DNA from: Frankia nepalensis
Lineage (GTDB): Bacteria; Actinomycetota; Actinomycetes; Frankiales; Frankiaceae
DNA: 64,000 nucleotides
Assembly (NCBI RefSeq): GCF_016786325.1
Contig: NZ_JADWYU010000137.1
Location: 35,536-99,535, forward strand
Direction: 5' to 3'
Part shown: positions 44,016 through 53,479 of the stretch, piece after piece
Layout of the letters: each line of letters begins with the position of its first letter
How positions within the stretch are numbered: position 1 is the stretch's first letter
Made by a program: the position numbers and the translations under genes
The notes under the pieces: model-generated
Told to the model about the DNA's origin: nothing
The model's database searches: none
The model's input: the letters and a program-made list of their open reading frames with translations, nothing else

Positions 44016-45230
44016 ATGACCGAGACACTGACGTCCACGACCGACACCGACTCCCCCGTCCGCCGGCGGCCGACCGAGCTGCCCGTCGAGATGCTCGAAC
44101 GCTTCCGGAGCCGGGCCGGCGAGCTCGACCGCGCGAACGCCTACTTCGACGAGGACCTGCGGGAGCTGCGCGAGATCGGCTACCTGGCCGCCGCCGTGCC
44201 GGTGGAGCACGGCGGCTGGGGCCTGAGCCTCGCCGAGCTCGCCCGCTCGCAGCGCCGCCTCGCCCGGTACGCGCCGGCCACCGCGCTGGCGATGACCATG
44301 CACTCGTACTGGATCGGCGTCGCCCGCGAGGTGGAGCGCCTCGGGGGCGACGAGTCGCTGCGCTGGATCTACCAGTCGGCCGTCGCCGGCGAGGTGATCG
44401 CCGCCGGCCACGCCGAGGCGGGCAACGACATCCCGGTGCTGTTCTCGACCTGCCAGGCCGAGCGGGTCGAGGGCGGCTACCGCCTGACCGGCCGCAAGCA
44501 GTTCGGCTCGAACGGCCCGGCCTGGGCCTGGCTCGGCGCCCACGCGATCGACGTGAACGCCGCCGGCGGGCCGCAGATCGTGCACGCGTTCGTCGCCCGT
44601 GACAGCGAGGGCGTCACCGTGGTCGAGAACTGGGACACCCTCGGCATGCGGCCCACCCAGAGCCACGACACGATCCTCGACGACGTGTTCGTGCCCGACG
44701 ACCGGATCGGCTGCGTCGTCCCCGCCGGCGACGGCAACCACCCGTTCCTGGTCGGCATCAGCATGTGGCCGCTGTCGCTGATCGGCGCGGTGTACCTGGG
44801 CATCGCCGAGCGGGCCCTCGAGCTCGCCGCCGCGGGTGCCCGCCGCAAGACGTCGATGGTCATCGAGCGCGGCGCCCTCGCCTACAACCCGATGATCCAG
44901 CACCAGGTCGCCGAGATGTACCTGGAGCTGGACGCCGCGAACGCCACGCTGGAACGGTTCGTCGACGACTGGACCGCCGGCGTCGACCACGGCGAGGACT
45001 GGGTTCCCCGCACCTACGCGATGAAGTGGCGCTGCGTGGAGGCGGCCAAGCACGTCGTCGACACGGCGCTCGACGTCGCCGGCGGCGCCGGGATGTTCCG
45101 GGGCAACGAGCTGGAGCGGCTCTACCGCGACGTCCGCTGCGGCGGCTTCCACCCCGGCAACGACGCCCTCACCCACGAGATGGTCGGCAAGGCCGTCCTG
45201 GGCATCCTCGCCGACCAGCCCCGCTGGTAG
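44016..45230 (+). CDS. Acyl-CoA dehydrogenase family protein
   Basis: The product has 404 residues. The N-terminal helical domain has LREIGYLAAAVPVEHGGWGL (about 51-70). The central beta domain has AAGHAEAGNDIP and GYRLTGRKQFGSNGPAW. The C-terminal domain has HVVDTALDVAGGAGMFRGNE and LERLYRDVRCGGFHPGNDAL. Such FAD enzymes oxidise acyl-CoAs or, in the DszC/HsaA-like branch, hydroxylate substrates with FMNH2; the C-terminal RDVRCGGFHP region fits an ordinary acyl-CoA dehydrogenase better. GGAG lies about ten bases before ATG 44016. It is divergent from the PIG-L gene and is followed by a strong hairpin. No partner genes help define the substrate. Confidence 0.85.
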   Translation: MTETLTSTTDTDSPVRRRPTELPVEMLERFRSRAGELDRANAYFDEDLRELREIGYLAAAVPVEHGGWGLSLAELARSQRRLARYAPATALAMTMHSYWIGVAREVERLGGDESLRWIYQSAVAGEVIAAGHAEAGNDIPVLFSTCQAERVEGGYRLTGRKQFGSNGPAWAWLGAHAIDVNAAGGPQIVHAFVARDSEGVTVVENWDTLGMRPTQSHDTILDDVFVPDDRIGCVVPAGDGNHPFLVGISMWPLSLIGAVYLGIAERALELAAAGARRKTSMVIERGALAYNPMIQHQVAEMYLELDAANATLERFVDDWTAGVDHGEDWVPRTYAMKWRCVEAAKHVVDTALDVAGGAGMFRGNELERLYRDVRCGGFHPGNDALTHEMVGKAVLGILADQPRW

Positions 45231-45239
45231 TTCGACGGC

Positions 45240-45283
45240 CCGTACGCCCGGCGGCGCGCCAAGCGGCCCCACCGGGCGTACGG
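45240..45283 (+). terminator. 12-bp perfect hairpin after the acyl-CoA dehydrogenase gene
   Basis: CCGTACGCCCGG (45240-45251) pairs fully with CCGGGCGTACGG (45272-45283), ten bases after the stop. Confidence 0.75.
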
Positions 45284-45354
45284 TAGCCTGCGGATTACGC
45301 GGCGAGTCATCCCCTCATCGGCGGCTTGCCCGTCGGTGGTCGGAATGGTGGTCG

Positions 45355-47388
45355 GTGGCGTCTTCCGTCAGGCACCTGCGCTCGGTGGGATGGTCGGATC
45401 CCACGGCCGTCGGCCCGTACAAGGTACGCGCGCTGATCGGCGAGGGCGGCATGGGCCGCGTCTACCTGGCCCGCTCCCCGTCAGGACGGCTGGTGGCCGT
45501 CAAGGTGGTGCACCCGGAGCTGGCCGGCGACCCGTTGTTCCGGGAGCGGTTCCGCCGGGAGGTGGCGGCCGCCCGCCGGGTCGCCGGGGCGTTCACCGCG
45601 CCGATCGTGGACGCGGACCCGGACGGGCCGCTTCCCTGGCTCGCCACCCAGTACGTCCCGGGCCCCTCGCTGCGCGAAGCCGTCGACCTGGCCGGGCCGC
45701 TGCCGCTGGACGCGTGCCTGCGGCTCGGCGCCGGAATGCTCGAGGCGATCATCGCGGTCCACCGGACCGGCCTCACCCACCGCGACCTCAAGCCCAGCAA
45801 CGTCCTGCTCGCCGCCGACGGGCCGCGGCTGATCGACTTCGGGATCGCCTGGGCCGCCGACCAGTCGACGCTGACCCGGGTCGGCGAGGTGTGCGGCACG
45901 GCGGCGTACATGGCGCCCGAGCAGGCCGTGGGCGGGGTTCTCGGCCCGGCCTGCGACATCTTCTCCCTCGCCGCCGTCGTCGTGTTCGCGGCCACCGGCC
46001 GTGACCCGTTCGGCGTCGGCGACCCGGCCGCGCTGCTGTTCCGCGTGATGCACGCCGACCCCGACCTGCACGGGGTGCCTCAGCGCCTGCGGGACCTCGT
46101 GCTGCCCTGCCTGGCCAAGGATCCGGCGAGGCGCCCTGCCGCGGGCCAGCTGCTGCCCGTGTTCGCGGCCGCCCTCGGCCACGGCCCGCTGGCCTGGCCG
46201 CCGGGCGTCGCCCGGCTGATCCGGGAGCGGGAGTCCGAGATCGCCGCCCACCCGCCCACGCCGGGGCCGCCCTCGGCCCTGCCGTCCCCGAACGGGCACC
46301 GCTCCCCCGCGAGCCCACCGGGCGCGAACCCGCCAGCGCCAAGCCCACCGGCACCGAACCCACCGGCCGCGAGCCCGCCGATGGCGAACCCGCCGGCGGC
46401 GGTCCCACCCGGCGCGGGCCCGCGAGGCGTCGGCGCGCCCGCCGCCGGGCCGGGCGCGGGCACGCCCGCCGCGAAGCGGCCGGCGCCCACGCCGGCGCCC
46501 CCCGTCGGCGACGCGCGCGCCGCGGCACACCCCGCGCCCTCCCCGGCGCGGTCCGCGCCGCCACCGGCGAGGTCGGTCCCGCCCGCGCTGCCCGCCGCCC
46601 CACCGGTGGCGGCCCCGGCCCGGCCGAGCGCGACGCCGCCGTCGCCGGCCCCGCGCGCCGCGACCTCCGCGCGGCCGGCACCGCCGCCCGCGCCGACACC
46701 CCTGCCCGCGCCAACACCGGTGCCGCGGGGCGCCGCGCGCGCGCAGCGCCCGGCGCCCGGGCCGGCGGCGCTACCCCGCACGCGGGTCGCGCTGCCCGAG
46801 GACGAGGCCGACGGCATCTTCGCCTTCGTCGGACGCCGGTGGCCCCACCTGGCCACCGGGGTCGCGACACTGCTCGCCGGCCTGTGGGCACTGGTGGTGA
46901 CGATCCTCTGCTTCGGCACGGTGGGCGACGACCGGCCGAGCCTCACGCCAGGAGACCGGCTGGGCAGCGCGCTCGTCGGCGCCGCCGCTGTGGCGCTGGC
47001 CGTCGTGTGCCTGCGGCGCGGGCTGTGGCGGCTGCGGCTGGGAGCCGCCCCGCCACGGCTGGCGGTCACCCCCGGAGGCATCCAGGCCGAGGCCGGCGGC
47101 CGCCGCTATGACATTCCGTGGTCGCAGACCCGCGGCGCGCAGGTCGTCTGGTCGAGTGGACGCCAGGTCCTCGCCGTGTGGCCTACTCAGGAGTGGACGC
47201 TGCGGACCCCGCACGTCGACCGGCCGACGTGGTGGATCCCCAGAGGCCGCTACCTGTGCATCTGGCGCAACCCGACCCTGGGCTGCGACCTGCTGTTCGA
47301 CACGCGCCTGCTGCACCCGAACACCCCGCACCGGGTCACCACCGCGATCACCGTCCAGGCCAGCCGCCACGCCCATCGCCGCCGCTGA
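45355..47388 (+). CDS. Membrane-anchored Ser/Thr protein kinase (Hanks type)
   Basis: The product has 677 residues. The kinase domain is about 20-280: IGEGGMGRVYLARS (P-loop), VAVKVVHPE (Lys), LTHRDLKPSNVLL (catalytic loop), LIDFGIAW (DFG) and GTAAYMAPEQAVGG. Residues about 295-480 are a Pro/Ala/Ser linker with many NPPA and SPPA repeats. Two membrane helices follow (HLATGVATLLAGLWALVVTI, about 503-522, and LGSALVGAAAVALAVVCLRR). The last ~130 residues are an unassigned domain with PPRLAVTPGGIQAEAGGRRY and RYLCIWRNPTLGCDLLFDT. The C-terminal domain should be cytoplasmic if the helices form a hairpin. No PASTA repeats are present. GTG 45355 is used; ribosome signal weak. Confidence 0.88.
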   Translation: MASSVRHLRSVGWSDPTAVGPYKVRALIGEGGMGRVYLARSPSGRLVAVKVVHPELAGDPLFRERFRREVAAARRVAGAFTAPIVDADPDGPLPWLATQYVPGPSLREAVDLAGPLPLDACLRLGAGMLEAIIAVHRTGLTHRDLKPSNVLLAADGPRLIDFGIAWAADQSTLTRVGEVCGTAAYMAPEQAVGGVLGPACDIFSLAAVVVFAATGRDPFGVGDPAALLFRVMHADPDLHGVPQRLRDLVLPCLAKDPARRPAAGQLLPVFAAALGHGPLAWPPGVARLIRERESEIAAHPPTPGPPSALPSPNGHRSPASPPGANPPAPSPPAPNPPAASPPMANPPAAVPPGAGPRGVGAPAAGPGAGTPAAKRPAPTPAPPVGDARAAAHPAPSPARSAPPPARSVPPALPAAPPVAAPARPSATPPSPAPRAATSARPAPPPAPTPLPAPTPVPRGAARAQRPAPGPAALPRTRVALPEDEADGIFAFVGRRWPHLATGVATLLAGLWALVVTILCFGTVGDDRPSLTPGDRLGSALVGAAAVALAVVCLRRGLWRLRLGAAPPRLAVTPGGIQAEAGGRRYDIPWSQTRGAQVVWSSGRQVLAVWPTQEWTLRTPHVDRPTWWIPRGRYLCIWRNPTLGCDLLFDTRLLHPNTPHRVTTAITVQASRHAHRRR

Positions 47389-47462
47389 CCGCCGGGCCGG
47401 GACGCCGTCGACGAGCGGCGGGTCCACCCCGGCCGGGGGCGGCGGCGCGGGCGGGACGACCG

Positions 47463-48611
47463 CTACAGGCCGAGGCCGTCGTAGACGGCCAGGATCAGGT
47501 CGAGGCCGCGGGTGTCGGCGTCGCGCATCCGGTTCATCGCGAAGGCCATGGCCATCCGGTGGTCCGGGTCGAACAGCGCCACCGAGCCGCCCCAGCCGCC
47601 CCACGTGCCGGCGCGCCCTTCCAGCCGAAAACCCATCCCGTAGTGGACGGGGCCGCCGCCCAGGACCCGGTCGACGCCGTGGAACTGCTCCTCCCAGGCG
47701 CGGGCGCAGCCGGCCGGCGACAACAGCCGCACGCCCTGGCTGACGCCGCCGCTGGCGAGCACGGCCAGGGCCGCGGCGATCGAGCGCGCGTTGCCGTGGC
47801 CGTTCGCCGCCGGGATCTCGGCCCGCCGCCAGGCCGTGGTGTTCGCGGCGGCGGCGTACAGCCGCGGCTGGTCGCCGTCACCCGCCTCGTCCGCCTCGTC
47901 CGCCTCGCCGGCGTCGCGGGCCGCGTCACCGGGAGGGCGGGCGAACTCCGACGGCGGCGGGATGACCGGTGAGACGCGCCCGTCGTGCTCGGCCGGCAGG
48001 CCGATGTGGAAGTCGAGCCCCAGCGGCCCGGCGACCTCGTCGGCGAAGAAGGCGCCGAGCGTCCGGCCGGTCGCCCGGCGCAGGACCTCGCCGACCAGGT
48101 AGCCCTGGCTCAGGCTGTGGTAGCCGGCGGCCGTGCCCGGCTCCCACTCCGGCGCCTGGGCCGCCAGCCCGGCGGTCACGGCCGGCCAGTCGTACAGGTC
48201 CTCGATCGTGTGCGGCCCGCGCAGCGACGGCAGTCCGGCGGTGTGCGCGAGCGTGTGCCGGACCAGCACGTTCTCCTTGCCCGCCGCGGCGAACTCGGGC
48301 CAGTACCGGGCCACCGGCGCGTCCAGGTCCAGCAGCCCGCGGTCGGCGGCGATCAGCGCGCACAGCGCGGTCATCGTCTTCGTCGTCGACCACACGTTCA
48401 CGATCGTGTCTCGCGACCACGGCACGGTCCGTGCCTCGTCGACGTACCCGCCCCACAGGTCGACCACCGGCTCGCCGTCCACGAAGACGGCCACCGACGT
48501 CCCGACGTCGCCCGCCTCGAGCTGCGCGTCCAACACGAGTCGCACCAGCTCGAACCTGTCCGGGCACACCCCGTGGACCTCGCCCACGCCCATGTTCACA
48601 CCCATGCTCAC
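47463..48611 (-). CDS. Serine hydrolase of the class C beta-lactamase fold
   Basis: The product has 382 residues. The nucleophile motif is VWSTTKTMTAL (S-x-x-K, about 73-83), and the Tyr motif is YHSLSQGYLVGEVLRRATGR (about 163-182). The late motif is GTWGGWGGSVALFDPDHRM, in the place of the usual H-x-G strand. Family members include esterase EstB and D-aminopeptidases, and beta-lactam hydrolysis is not implied. A stretch near 240-252 is Asp/Glu/Ala-rich (GEADEADEAGDG) from a short DNA repeat. No signal peptide, so a cytoplasmic esterase is most likely. The start at 48611 is one of several close together. Confidence 0.87.
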   Translation of the reverse strand: MSMGVNMGVGEVHGVCPDRFELVRLVLDAQLEAGDVGTSVAVFVDGEPVVDLWGGYVDEARTVPWSRDTIVNVWSTTKTMTALCALIAADRGLLDLDAPVARYWPEFAAAGKENVLVRHTLAHTAGLPSLRGPHTIEDLYDWPAVTAGLAAQAPEWEPGTAAGYHSLSQGYLVGEVLRRATGRTLGAFFADEVAGPLGLDFHIGLPAEHDGRVSPVIPPPSEFARPPGDAARDAGEADEADEAGDGDQPRLYAAAANTTAWRRAEIPAANGHGNARSIAAALAVLASGGVSQGVRLLSPAGCARAWEEQFHGVDRVLGGGPVHYGMGFRLEGRAGTWGGWGGSVALFDPDHRMAMAFAMNRMRDADTRGLDLILAVYDGLGL

Positions 48612-48793
48612 GCCCGCACGCTAACGGCATCCCCTCGCCTGATCCACCGAGTTTCCGCGCCGCGGCTGGCAGTCTGACGGGCCGCGGGCACCGGCCAAGG
48701 AGCGAAGCTGACGCTGGCCCGAGGTGGCCCCGTCAGCGAGCGGCCCGGTCGCGGGTCGCGTGGTCGCGGGCGGTGTCGTCGCGGGCGGTGTCG

Positions 48794-49717
48794 TCAGCGG
48801 GCACGGGTGGGGCGGCCGGTGAGGACGCGGGTGACCTCGGAACCGGCGCGGCGGACCGGCAGCCAGACCGCGCGATGGAACCACCGGGTCGGCCGGACGA
48901 TCAGCACCCCCAGCACCGCGCCGATCCCTCGGCCGACGGGAACGACGACCATCCGCCAGGCCCAGGCGATCGGAACGACGACGAGCAGCCGCAGGACGAC
49001 GCCGACCCCCCGGCCGACAGGGACGACGACCATCCGCCAGGCCCAGGCGACCGGGACGACGACGAGCAGCCGCAGGACGACGCCGACACCTCGGGCGGCG
49101 GGGATGACCGCGTTGCGCCAGAGCCAGGCGATCGGCACGACGACGAGCAGCCGGACCGCGGTGACGGCGCCGCGCAGCACCTGGACGACGGCCCACCCGA
49201 GGCCGCGCGCGATCGCCCCGAGCGCCCGCCAGAAGGGGCGCAGCAGCACCCGGTTCAGCCAGAGCATTGGACGCACGAGCAGGTACTCGATGACGGCGAC
49301 GAGCACCCGCCCCACCGGGGCCAGCAGCCATCTCCACAGCGCCCGCAGGGACCAGGCGATCGCCGGCCGGCACACCCGCGTCCACAGCCAGGCCAGCGCC
49401 CGGCCGAACGGGCACAGCACCCAGCGCCACAGCGCGCGCAGCACCGGCCGCGCGCACCAGTCCCACAGCAGCACGCGCAGCCCGCGGGCGACGAGGCGAA
49501 CCAGCTCGTAGACCAGCCGCAGCGGCAGAATCACGACGAACGCGACCGCCCGCGCGGGCCACACCACGAGCATCCGCACCGGCCACGGCGGCTGGTTCGC
49601 CTGCCCGCCGTCCGGCCGGGCGGCGGGCCGGGACGCGACGGGCCGCTCGCCCGGCCCGGACCGGCCGGTCGTCGCCTGGCGGGCCGGGACCCGGCCGGGG
49701 GCTGCCTGGGGTGTCAT
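48794..49717 (-). CDS. Repeat-built Trp/Arg-rich membrane protein
   Basis: The product from ATG 49717 has 307 residues. After a Pro/Gly-rich start comes PPWPVRMLVVWPARAVAFVV and ILPLRLVYELVRLVARGLRV, then a chain of short hydrophobic segments with regularly spaced Trp and Arg: LRALWRWVLCPFGRALAWLW, VVQVLRGAVTAVRLLVVVPI. Two near-identical 27-residue repeats follow (LRLLVVVPVAWAWRMVVVPV). The segments are short and amphipathic, so some may lie along the membrane rather than cross it. A 107-residue paralogue with the same PPWPVR...LPLR.VYE.VRLVA core starts at 61183. ATG 49717 is preferred over 49735 because GGAG lies seven bases before it and the paralogue starts in the same way (MTPQ). No function is known. 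Confidence 0.65.
   Translation of the reverse strand: MTPQAAPGRVPARQATTGRSGPGERPVASRPAARPDGGQANQPPWPVRMLVVWPARAVAFVVILPLRLVYELVRLVARGLRVLLWDWCARPVLRALWRWVLCPFGRALAWLWTRVCRPAIAWSLRALWRWLLAPVGRVLVAVIEYLLVRPMLWLNRVLLRPFWRALGAIARGLGWAVVQVLRGAVTAVRLLVVVPIAWLWRNAVIPAARGVGVVLRLLVVVPVAWAWRMVVVPVGRGVGVVLRLLVVVPIAWAWRMVVVPVGRGIGAVLGVLIVRPTRWFHRAVWLPVRRAGSEVTRVLTGRPTRAR
48931..49092. repeat. 81-bp tandem repeat in coding sequence
   Basis: Two copies (48931-49011 and 49012-49092) differ at only a few positions; a third, diverged copy starts at 49093. It encodes the 27-residue repeat of the membrane protein. Confidence 0.85.
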
Positions 49718-50075
49718 GCGGTACTCCGTCGCCATGCGGGGACCAGGCCGCCGGCCACGTGCCCCGTTCCTGATACCGATCTCCGTGGCCGCCGTGGCCC
49801 CCGCCGCCAGCCTCCCGCGGAGTGAATCCGAACCGGTCTCGGCGCGCCATGAAATGCCTGGTTCCCGACAGCGACCGCCCTGGCCAGGCCACCAGGCGGC
49901 GTCGGGCGCGGACCGGTCCGCCGCGCGGGCCGCCGCCGGTGACGACAGGGCCTATGGCCGGCGATGGCGATGACGGCGGCGGGCAGCGATGACGGTGGCC
50001 CAGCGGCAGGCGGCGCCGTGGCCGCGCGCGGCGCGGCGGACGAACCGTCCCACCGTTCGGCGACGGCGCCGGGGG
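49718..50075. other. Intergenic region
   Basis: It holds the upstream region of the repeat-built membrane gene and the 3' side of the XRE gene. No gene or repeat is evident. Confidence 0.5.
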
Positions 50076-51092
50076 TCAGCGGTCCGCGGCCCCGACGGCC
50101 CGTGACGCGGGCTCGTCCCCGTCGGCGGCGCGGGCCAGCCGGCGCAGGGCCGCGGCGGTGTCGTCGTCGGCCGGGAAGAAGGACTCGAGGGCCAGCTCGG
50201 CGACGGTGACGTCGACCGGGGTGCCGAAGACCGACGTCGTGCTGAGGAACGCCAGCTCCGCCGCCTCGTGCCGGAAACGCAGCGGAACGACGACGTCGCC
50301 GGGGCCCGGCAGGTCGACCGGTGGCTGCGGCTGATCGCAGGGATACTCGGTCAGCTCGGCGAGAAGCTCGGCGAGGTCCGGGTCGGCGCTCGCGCGCACC
50401 TGGTGGCGCAGCCGGCCGAGCAGGTGCGCCCGCCACTCGCCCAGGTTCACGATGTGCGGCGCGAGCCCGTCCGGGTGCAGGCTGAGCCGCAGCACGTTGA
50501 CCGGGGGCTCCAGCAGGCGCGGGTCGGCCTTGCTGACGAACAGGTCGAGGCTGGCGTTCGCCTCGACGAGGTCCCAGCAGCGGTCGACGAGCAGCGCGGG
50601 GTAGGGCTCGTGGGCGCGCAGCAGCCGGCGCGCCGCGGCCAGCACGGGCGCGAGCGGCGGCGCGCCCAGCGGGGTCCGGGGATACGCCGGCGCGTGGCCG
50701 GCGGCGAGCAGCAGCTCGTTGCGCCGGCGCAGCGGGATGTCGAGGTGCTCGGACAGCCGCAGCAGCATCTCGGCGCTTGGCCGGGACCGCCCCGTCTCGA
50801 GGAAGCTCAGGTGCCGCGCGGAGATCTCGGCCCGCAGCGCCAGCTCCAGCTGGCTGAGCCGGCGCAGCTCCCGCCACCGCCGCAGCAGCACCCCGACCGG
50901 CTCGCCGCCGGGCCGTCCGCCCAGCCCCGCGTCGGAGCGCGCGACCGTCCTGGCCACCGCCGCCTCGCCGCCCGCCCGCGCCACCCGCGCCGCGCCCTCC
51001 GGCCTGCCAGTCGCCGGCGCCTTGCCCCCTGGACCCTTGCCTACTGGACCTTTGCCCACCGGGCCCCTGGCCGCCGCGCCGGTCGTCGCCAT
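50076..51092 (-). CDS. XRE-family regulator with MmyB-like ligand domain
   Basis: The product from ATG 51092 has 338 residues. After a Gly/Pro/Ala leader of about 60 residues (GPVGKGPVGKGPGGKAP), the helix-turn-helix covers about 65-125: VLLRRWRELRRLSQLELALR, AEISARHLSFLETGRSRPSA, EMLLRLSEHLDIPLRRRNEL. The rest is an MmyB-like PAS-type domain (YPALLVDRCWDLVEANASLD, VNVLRLSLHPDGLAPHIVNL), which may bind a fatty acid or another small ligand. Such regulators often control a neighbouring oxidoreductase; none is adjacent here. ATG 51101 with GGAGG two bases before is an alternative start. Confidence 0.87.
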   Translation of the reverse strand: MATTGAAARGPVGKGPVGKGPGGKAPATGRPEGAARVARAGGEAAVARTVARSDAGLGGRPGGEPVGVLLRRWRELRRLSQLELALRAEISARHLSFLETGRSRPSAEMLLRLSEHLDIPLRRRNELLLAAGHAPAYPRTPLGAPPLAPVLAAARRLLRAHEPYPALLVDRCWDLVEANASLDLFVSKADPRLLEPPVNVLRLSLHPDGLAPHIVNLGEWRAHLLGRLRHQVRASADPDLAELLAELTEYPCDQPQPPVDLPGPGDVVVPLRFRHEAAELAFLSTTSVFGTPVDVTVAELALESFFPADDDTAAALRRLARAADGDEPASRAVGAADR

Positions 51093-51740
51093 CGTCCTCA
51101 TCGCCTCCGCTGTCGTCCCCCGCTGTCGTCCCCCGCTGTCATCCCCCGTCGTCGTCTCCGCGTCGTTTCGCGGGGACGCCGTCGAGGTCGCGCGTCCGGC
51201 CGGGCCGGCCGGCGCATCGCGGCACACCGGCGCCCGGTGCCCGGGTCACGTGACCGTCCGTTCCCGATTCGGACGGTACGGCCCGGACCGGACCCGCCGC
51301 CATTACGTCCGAGGTAGTGCCGCGCCGGCAACGTTCGCCCGGCCAGGACGCGCCCGATCAGCGGCATGATCGCCGAACGCTCGCGGAAACGGCGTGGCGG
51401 ACAGCCGGTCTCCTTGCCATTTCCGCAAGCAACTGATGATCGATCTTCTCGCGAGCCGTTCCATACCGGGGCGAACCATCGTGGCGCTGGCAGTAGGTGC
51501 CGGCGGGCCGACCTGCGATTCGGCGGCCCCGCGCTCACGCGGCCATCCGGCCACCGCGGCCGATCGGGTGTCGCCGCCACCACCGTGCCGGTCCGACCGG
51601 ACGAAGGCCAGCCCTGCCGCCCGTCACCCCCGTCACACCGGAACCACAAAATCGCGAACAGTCATCCGATAGGACACCACGATCTGACGGACACTGATAA
51701 CGTTCCCCCTCGATTCCCACCTACCTGGAATTGGAGTTCC
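51093..51740. other. Divergent region between XRE and SGNH genes
   Basis: Besides the 13-bp repeat at 51108 there is an AT-richer stretch at 51640-51740, just before the SGNH gene, with TGATAACGT near 51694 as a possible extended -10. No gene is seen. Confidence 0.5.
51108..51146. repeat. 13-bp tandem repeat, three copies
   Basis: CGCTGTCGTCCCC at 51108 and 51121 and CGCTGTCATCCCC at 51134, immediately upstream of the XRE gene start. Confidence 0.85.
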
Positions 51741-53339
51741 GTGAGGATAAGGGCGCTTGCCGCACCCGTTTTCGCGCTTCTCTTGCTCGTGCCACTCACC
51801 TTCTTTCACGCGCAGAAGGCCAGCGCCGTGGACCCGGTGAAGATCATGATGGTGGGAGCCTCCATCACCCACGGGCATTCCGGGGACTACACGTGGCGGT
51901 ATCGCCTTTGGCAGCATCTTCAGGCCGACGGTGTCCTGTTTGATTTCGTGGGGCCCAAGACGGACCTGCGCGACGACAACATCACCGCCGGGACCCACGA
52001 CTACCTCGACCCTGACTTCGACCAGGACCACGACGCGACCTGGGGACGGCCGGTCCTCTACGAGAAGGACACCATCGCGGGCGAGATGCAGGCGGCGGCG
52101 CCGGACATCCTCCTGGTCTTCATCGGCACGAACGACCTGCTTTTTTATTCGACTCCCGCCGAGGCGGCCGCGAGCATGGGGACGTTCATCGACAACGCCC
52201 GGTCGGTCAACGCGGGCATCAAGATCGTGCTGTCGTACCTGACGCCGCGGACCGTCCCGAGCGGTGACCCCTGGATCGCCAACCTGGCGGCGTACAACAG
52301 CCTGCTCGGCTCGCTCGCGGCGCAGAAGACGACCTCACAGTCGCCGGTGGTGATCTCCGACCCGACGCCTGGGTTCGACCCGGCCGTCGACACCTACGAC
52401 GACACCCACCCGTCACCCAGCGGCGAGTACAAGATCGCCGCGGCGTTCGCGAACGCGCTCGCGGACAACTTCCAGATAGGCAGCCAGTTCGGCGCGATCC
52501 CCACCGCGCCTGCCTGGCCACAGGCGCCGACAGGGCTGATCGCGACACCCGCCAGCGGATCGGCGAACCTGAGCTGGAACGCGGTTCCCGGCGCGACGGG
52601 CTACTACGTTCGCTACCGCGACGTGACCGCCGGCCAGACCACCTTCACCCGCTGGTCGAGCCCCGTCACGACCACGTCCGCCACCTCCGTCTGGATGACC
52701 AACGGCCACACCTACGAATTCGCCATCAGCACCCGGCGCTACAACTTCGACGGGCCGACCTCGAATGTCGCGTCCGTCATTCCCGGCACGCTCGCCGCGC
52801 CGACCGGCCTGACCGCGACACCGGGAGGCGCCAGTGCCAGCCTGAGCTGGAACGCCGTCACCGGCGCCACCGGCTACTACGTCCACTACCGCGACGTCAC
52901 CGCCGGCCAGACCACCCTCACCCGCTGGTCAAACCCCGTCACCACCACCTCCGCCACCTCCGTCTGGATGACCAACGGCCACACCTACGAATTCGCCATC
53001 AGCACCCAGAACAGCCACGGAACCGGACCCGTGTCGGCCGCCGTTTCCGTCATCCCCGGAACACTCCTGGCACCGACCGGCCTGACCGCGACGCCGGGGA
53101 ACGCCAGTGCCAGCCTGAGCTGGAACGCCGTCACCGGCGCCACCGGCTACTACGTCCACTACCGCGACGTCACCGCCGGCCAGACCACCCTCACCCGCTG
53201 GTCAAACCCCGTCACCACCACCTCCGCCACCTCCGTCTGGATGACCAACGGCCACACCTACGAATTCGCCATCAGCACCCAGAACAGCCACGGAACCGGA
53301 CCCGTCTCGGCCCCGGTGTCGGTGGTTCCCCACGCATAG
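51741..53339 (+). CDS. Secreted SGNH/GDSL hydrolase with three FN3 domains
   Basis: The product has 532 residues. The signal peptide is RIRALAAPVFALLLLVPLTF, cleaved near ASA-V (about residue 29). The SGNH hydrolase domain (about 32-245) has IMMVGASITHGHSGDY (block I, Ser), ILLVFIGTNDLLF (block III, Asn) and YDDTHPSPSGEYKIA (block V, Asp-x-x-His). It would remove acetyl or other ester groups from polysaccharide outside the cell. Three fibronectin type III domains follow, each about 91 residues; the second and third are nearly identical in DNA. GTG 51741 has TTGGAG six bases before it. FN3 linkers of this kind are typical of secreted actinobacterial carbohydrate enzymes. Confidence 0.88.
   Translation: MRIRALAAPVFALLLLVPLTFFHAQKASAVDPVKIMMVGASITHGHSGDYTWRYRLWQHLQADGVLFDFVGPKTDLRDDNITAGTHDYLDPDFDQDHDATWGRPVLYEKDTIAGEMQAAAPDILLVFIGTNDLLFYSTPAEAAASMGTFIDNARSVNAGIKIVLSYLTPRTVPSGDPWIANLAAYNSLLGSLAAQKTTSQSPVVISDPTPGFDPAVDTYDDTHPSPSGEYKIAAAFANALADNFQIGSQFGAIPTAPAWPQAPTGLIATPASGSANLSWNAVPGATGYYVRYRDVTAGQTTFTRWSSPVTTTSATSVWMTNGHTYEFAISTRRYNFDGPTSNVASVIPGTLAAPTGLTATPGGASASLSWNAVTGATGYYVHYRDVTAGQTTLTRWSNPVTTTSATSVWMTNGHTYEFAISTQNSHGTGPVSAAVSVIPGTLLAPTGLTATPGNASASLSWNAVTGATGYYVHYRDVTAGQTTLTRWSNPVTTTSATSVWMTNGHTYEFAISTQNSHGTGPVSAPVSVVPHA
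52801..53339 (+). repeat. 273-bp near-identical tandem repeat (FN3 domains 2 and 3)
   Basis: The segment starting at 52801 recurs at 53074 with few differences over about 250 bases. The first FN3 (about 52525-52800) is a more diverged copy. Recent duplication or gene conversion is likely. Confidence 0.85.
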
Positions 53340-53479
53340 ACCTTCTCGTTCTCAACCGTCACTGGCCAATCCGGGAAAGCCTCGGCCGGTCCGCTCCCGT
53401 CGCGGCGATCACGCGAACGGGGCGCCGACCGGCCGAGGCCGTCGGCGCCCCAGGCCGCCGGTCCGACGTCGGGCGTCGG

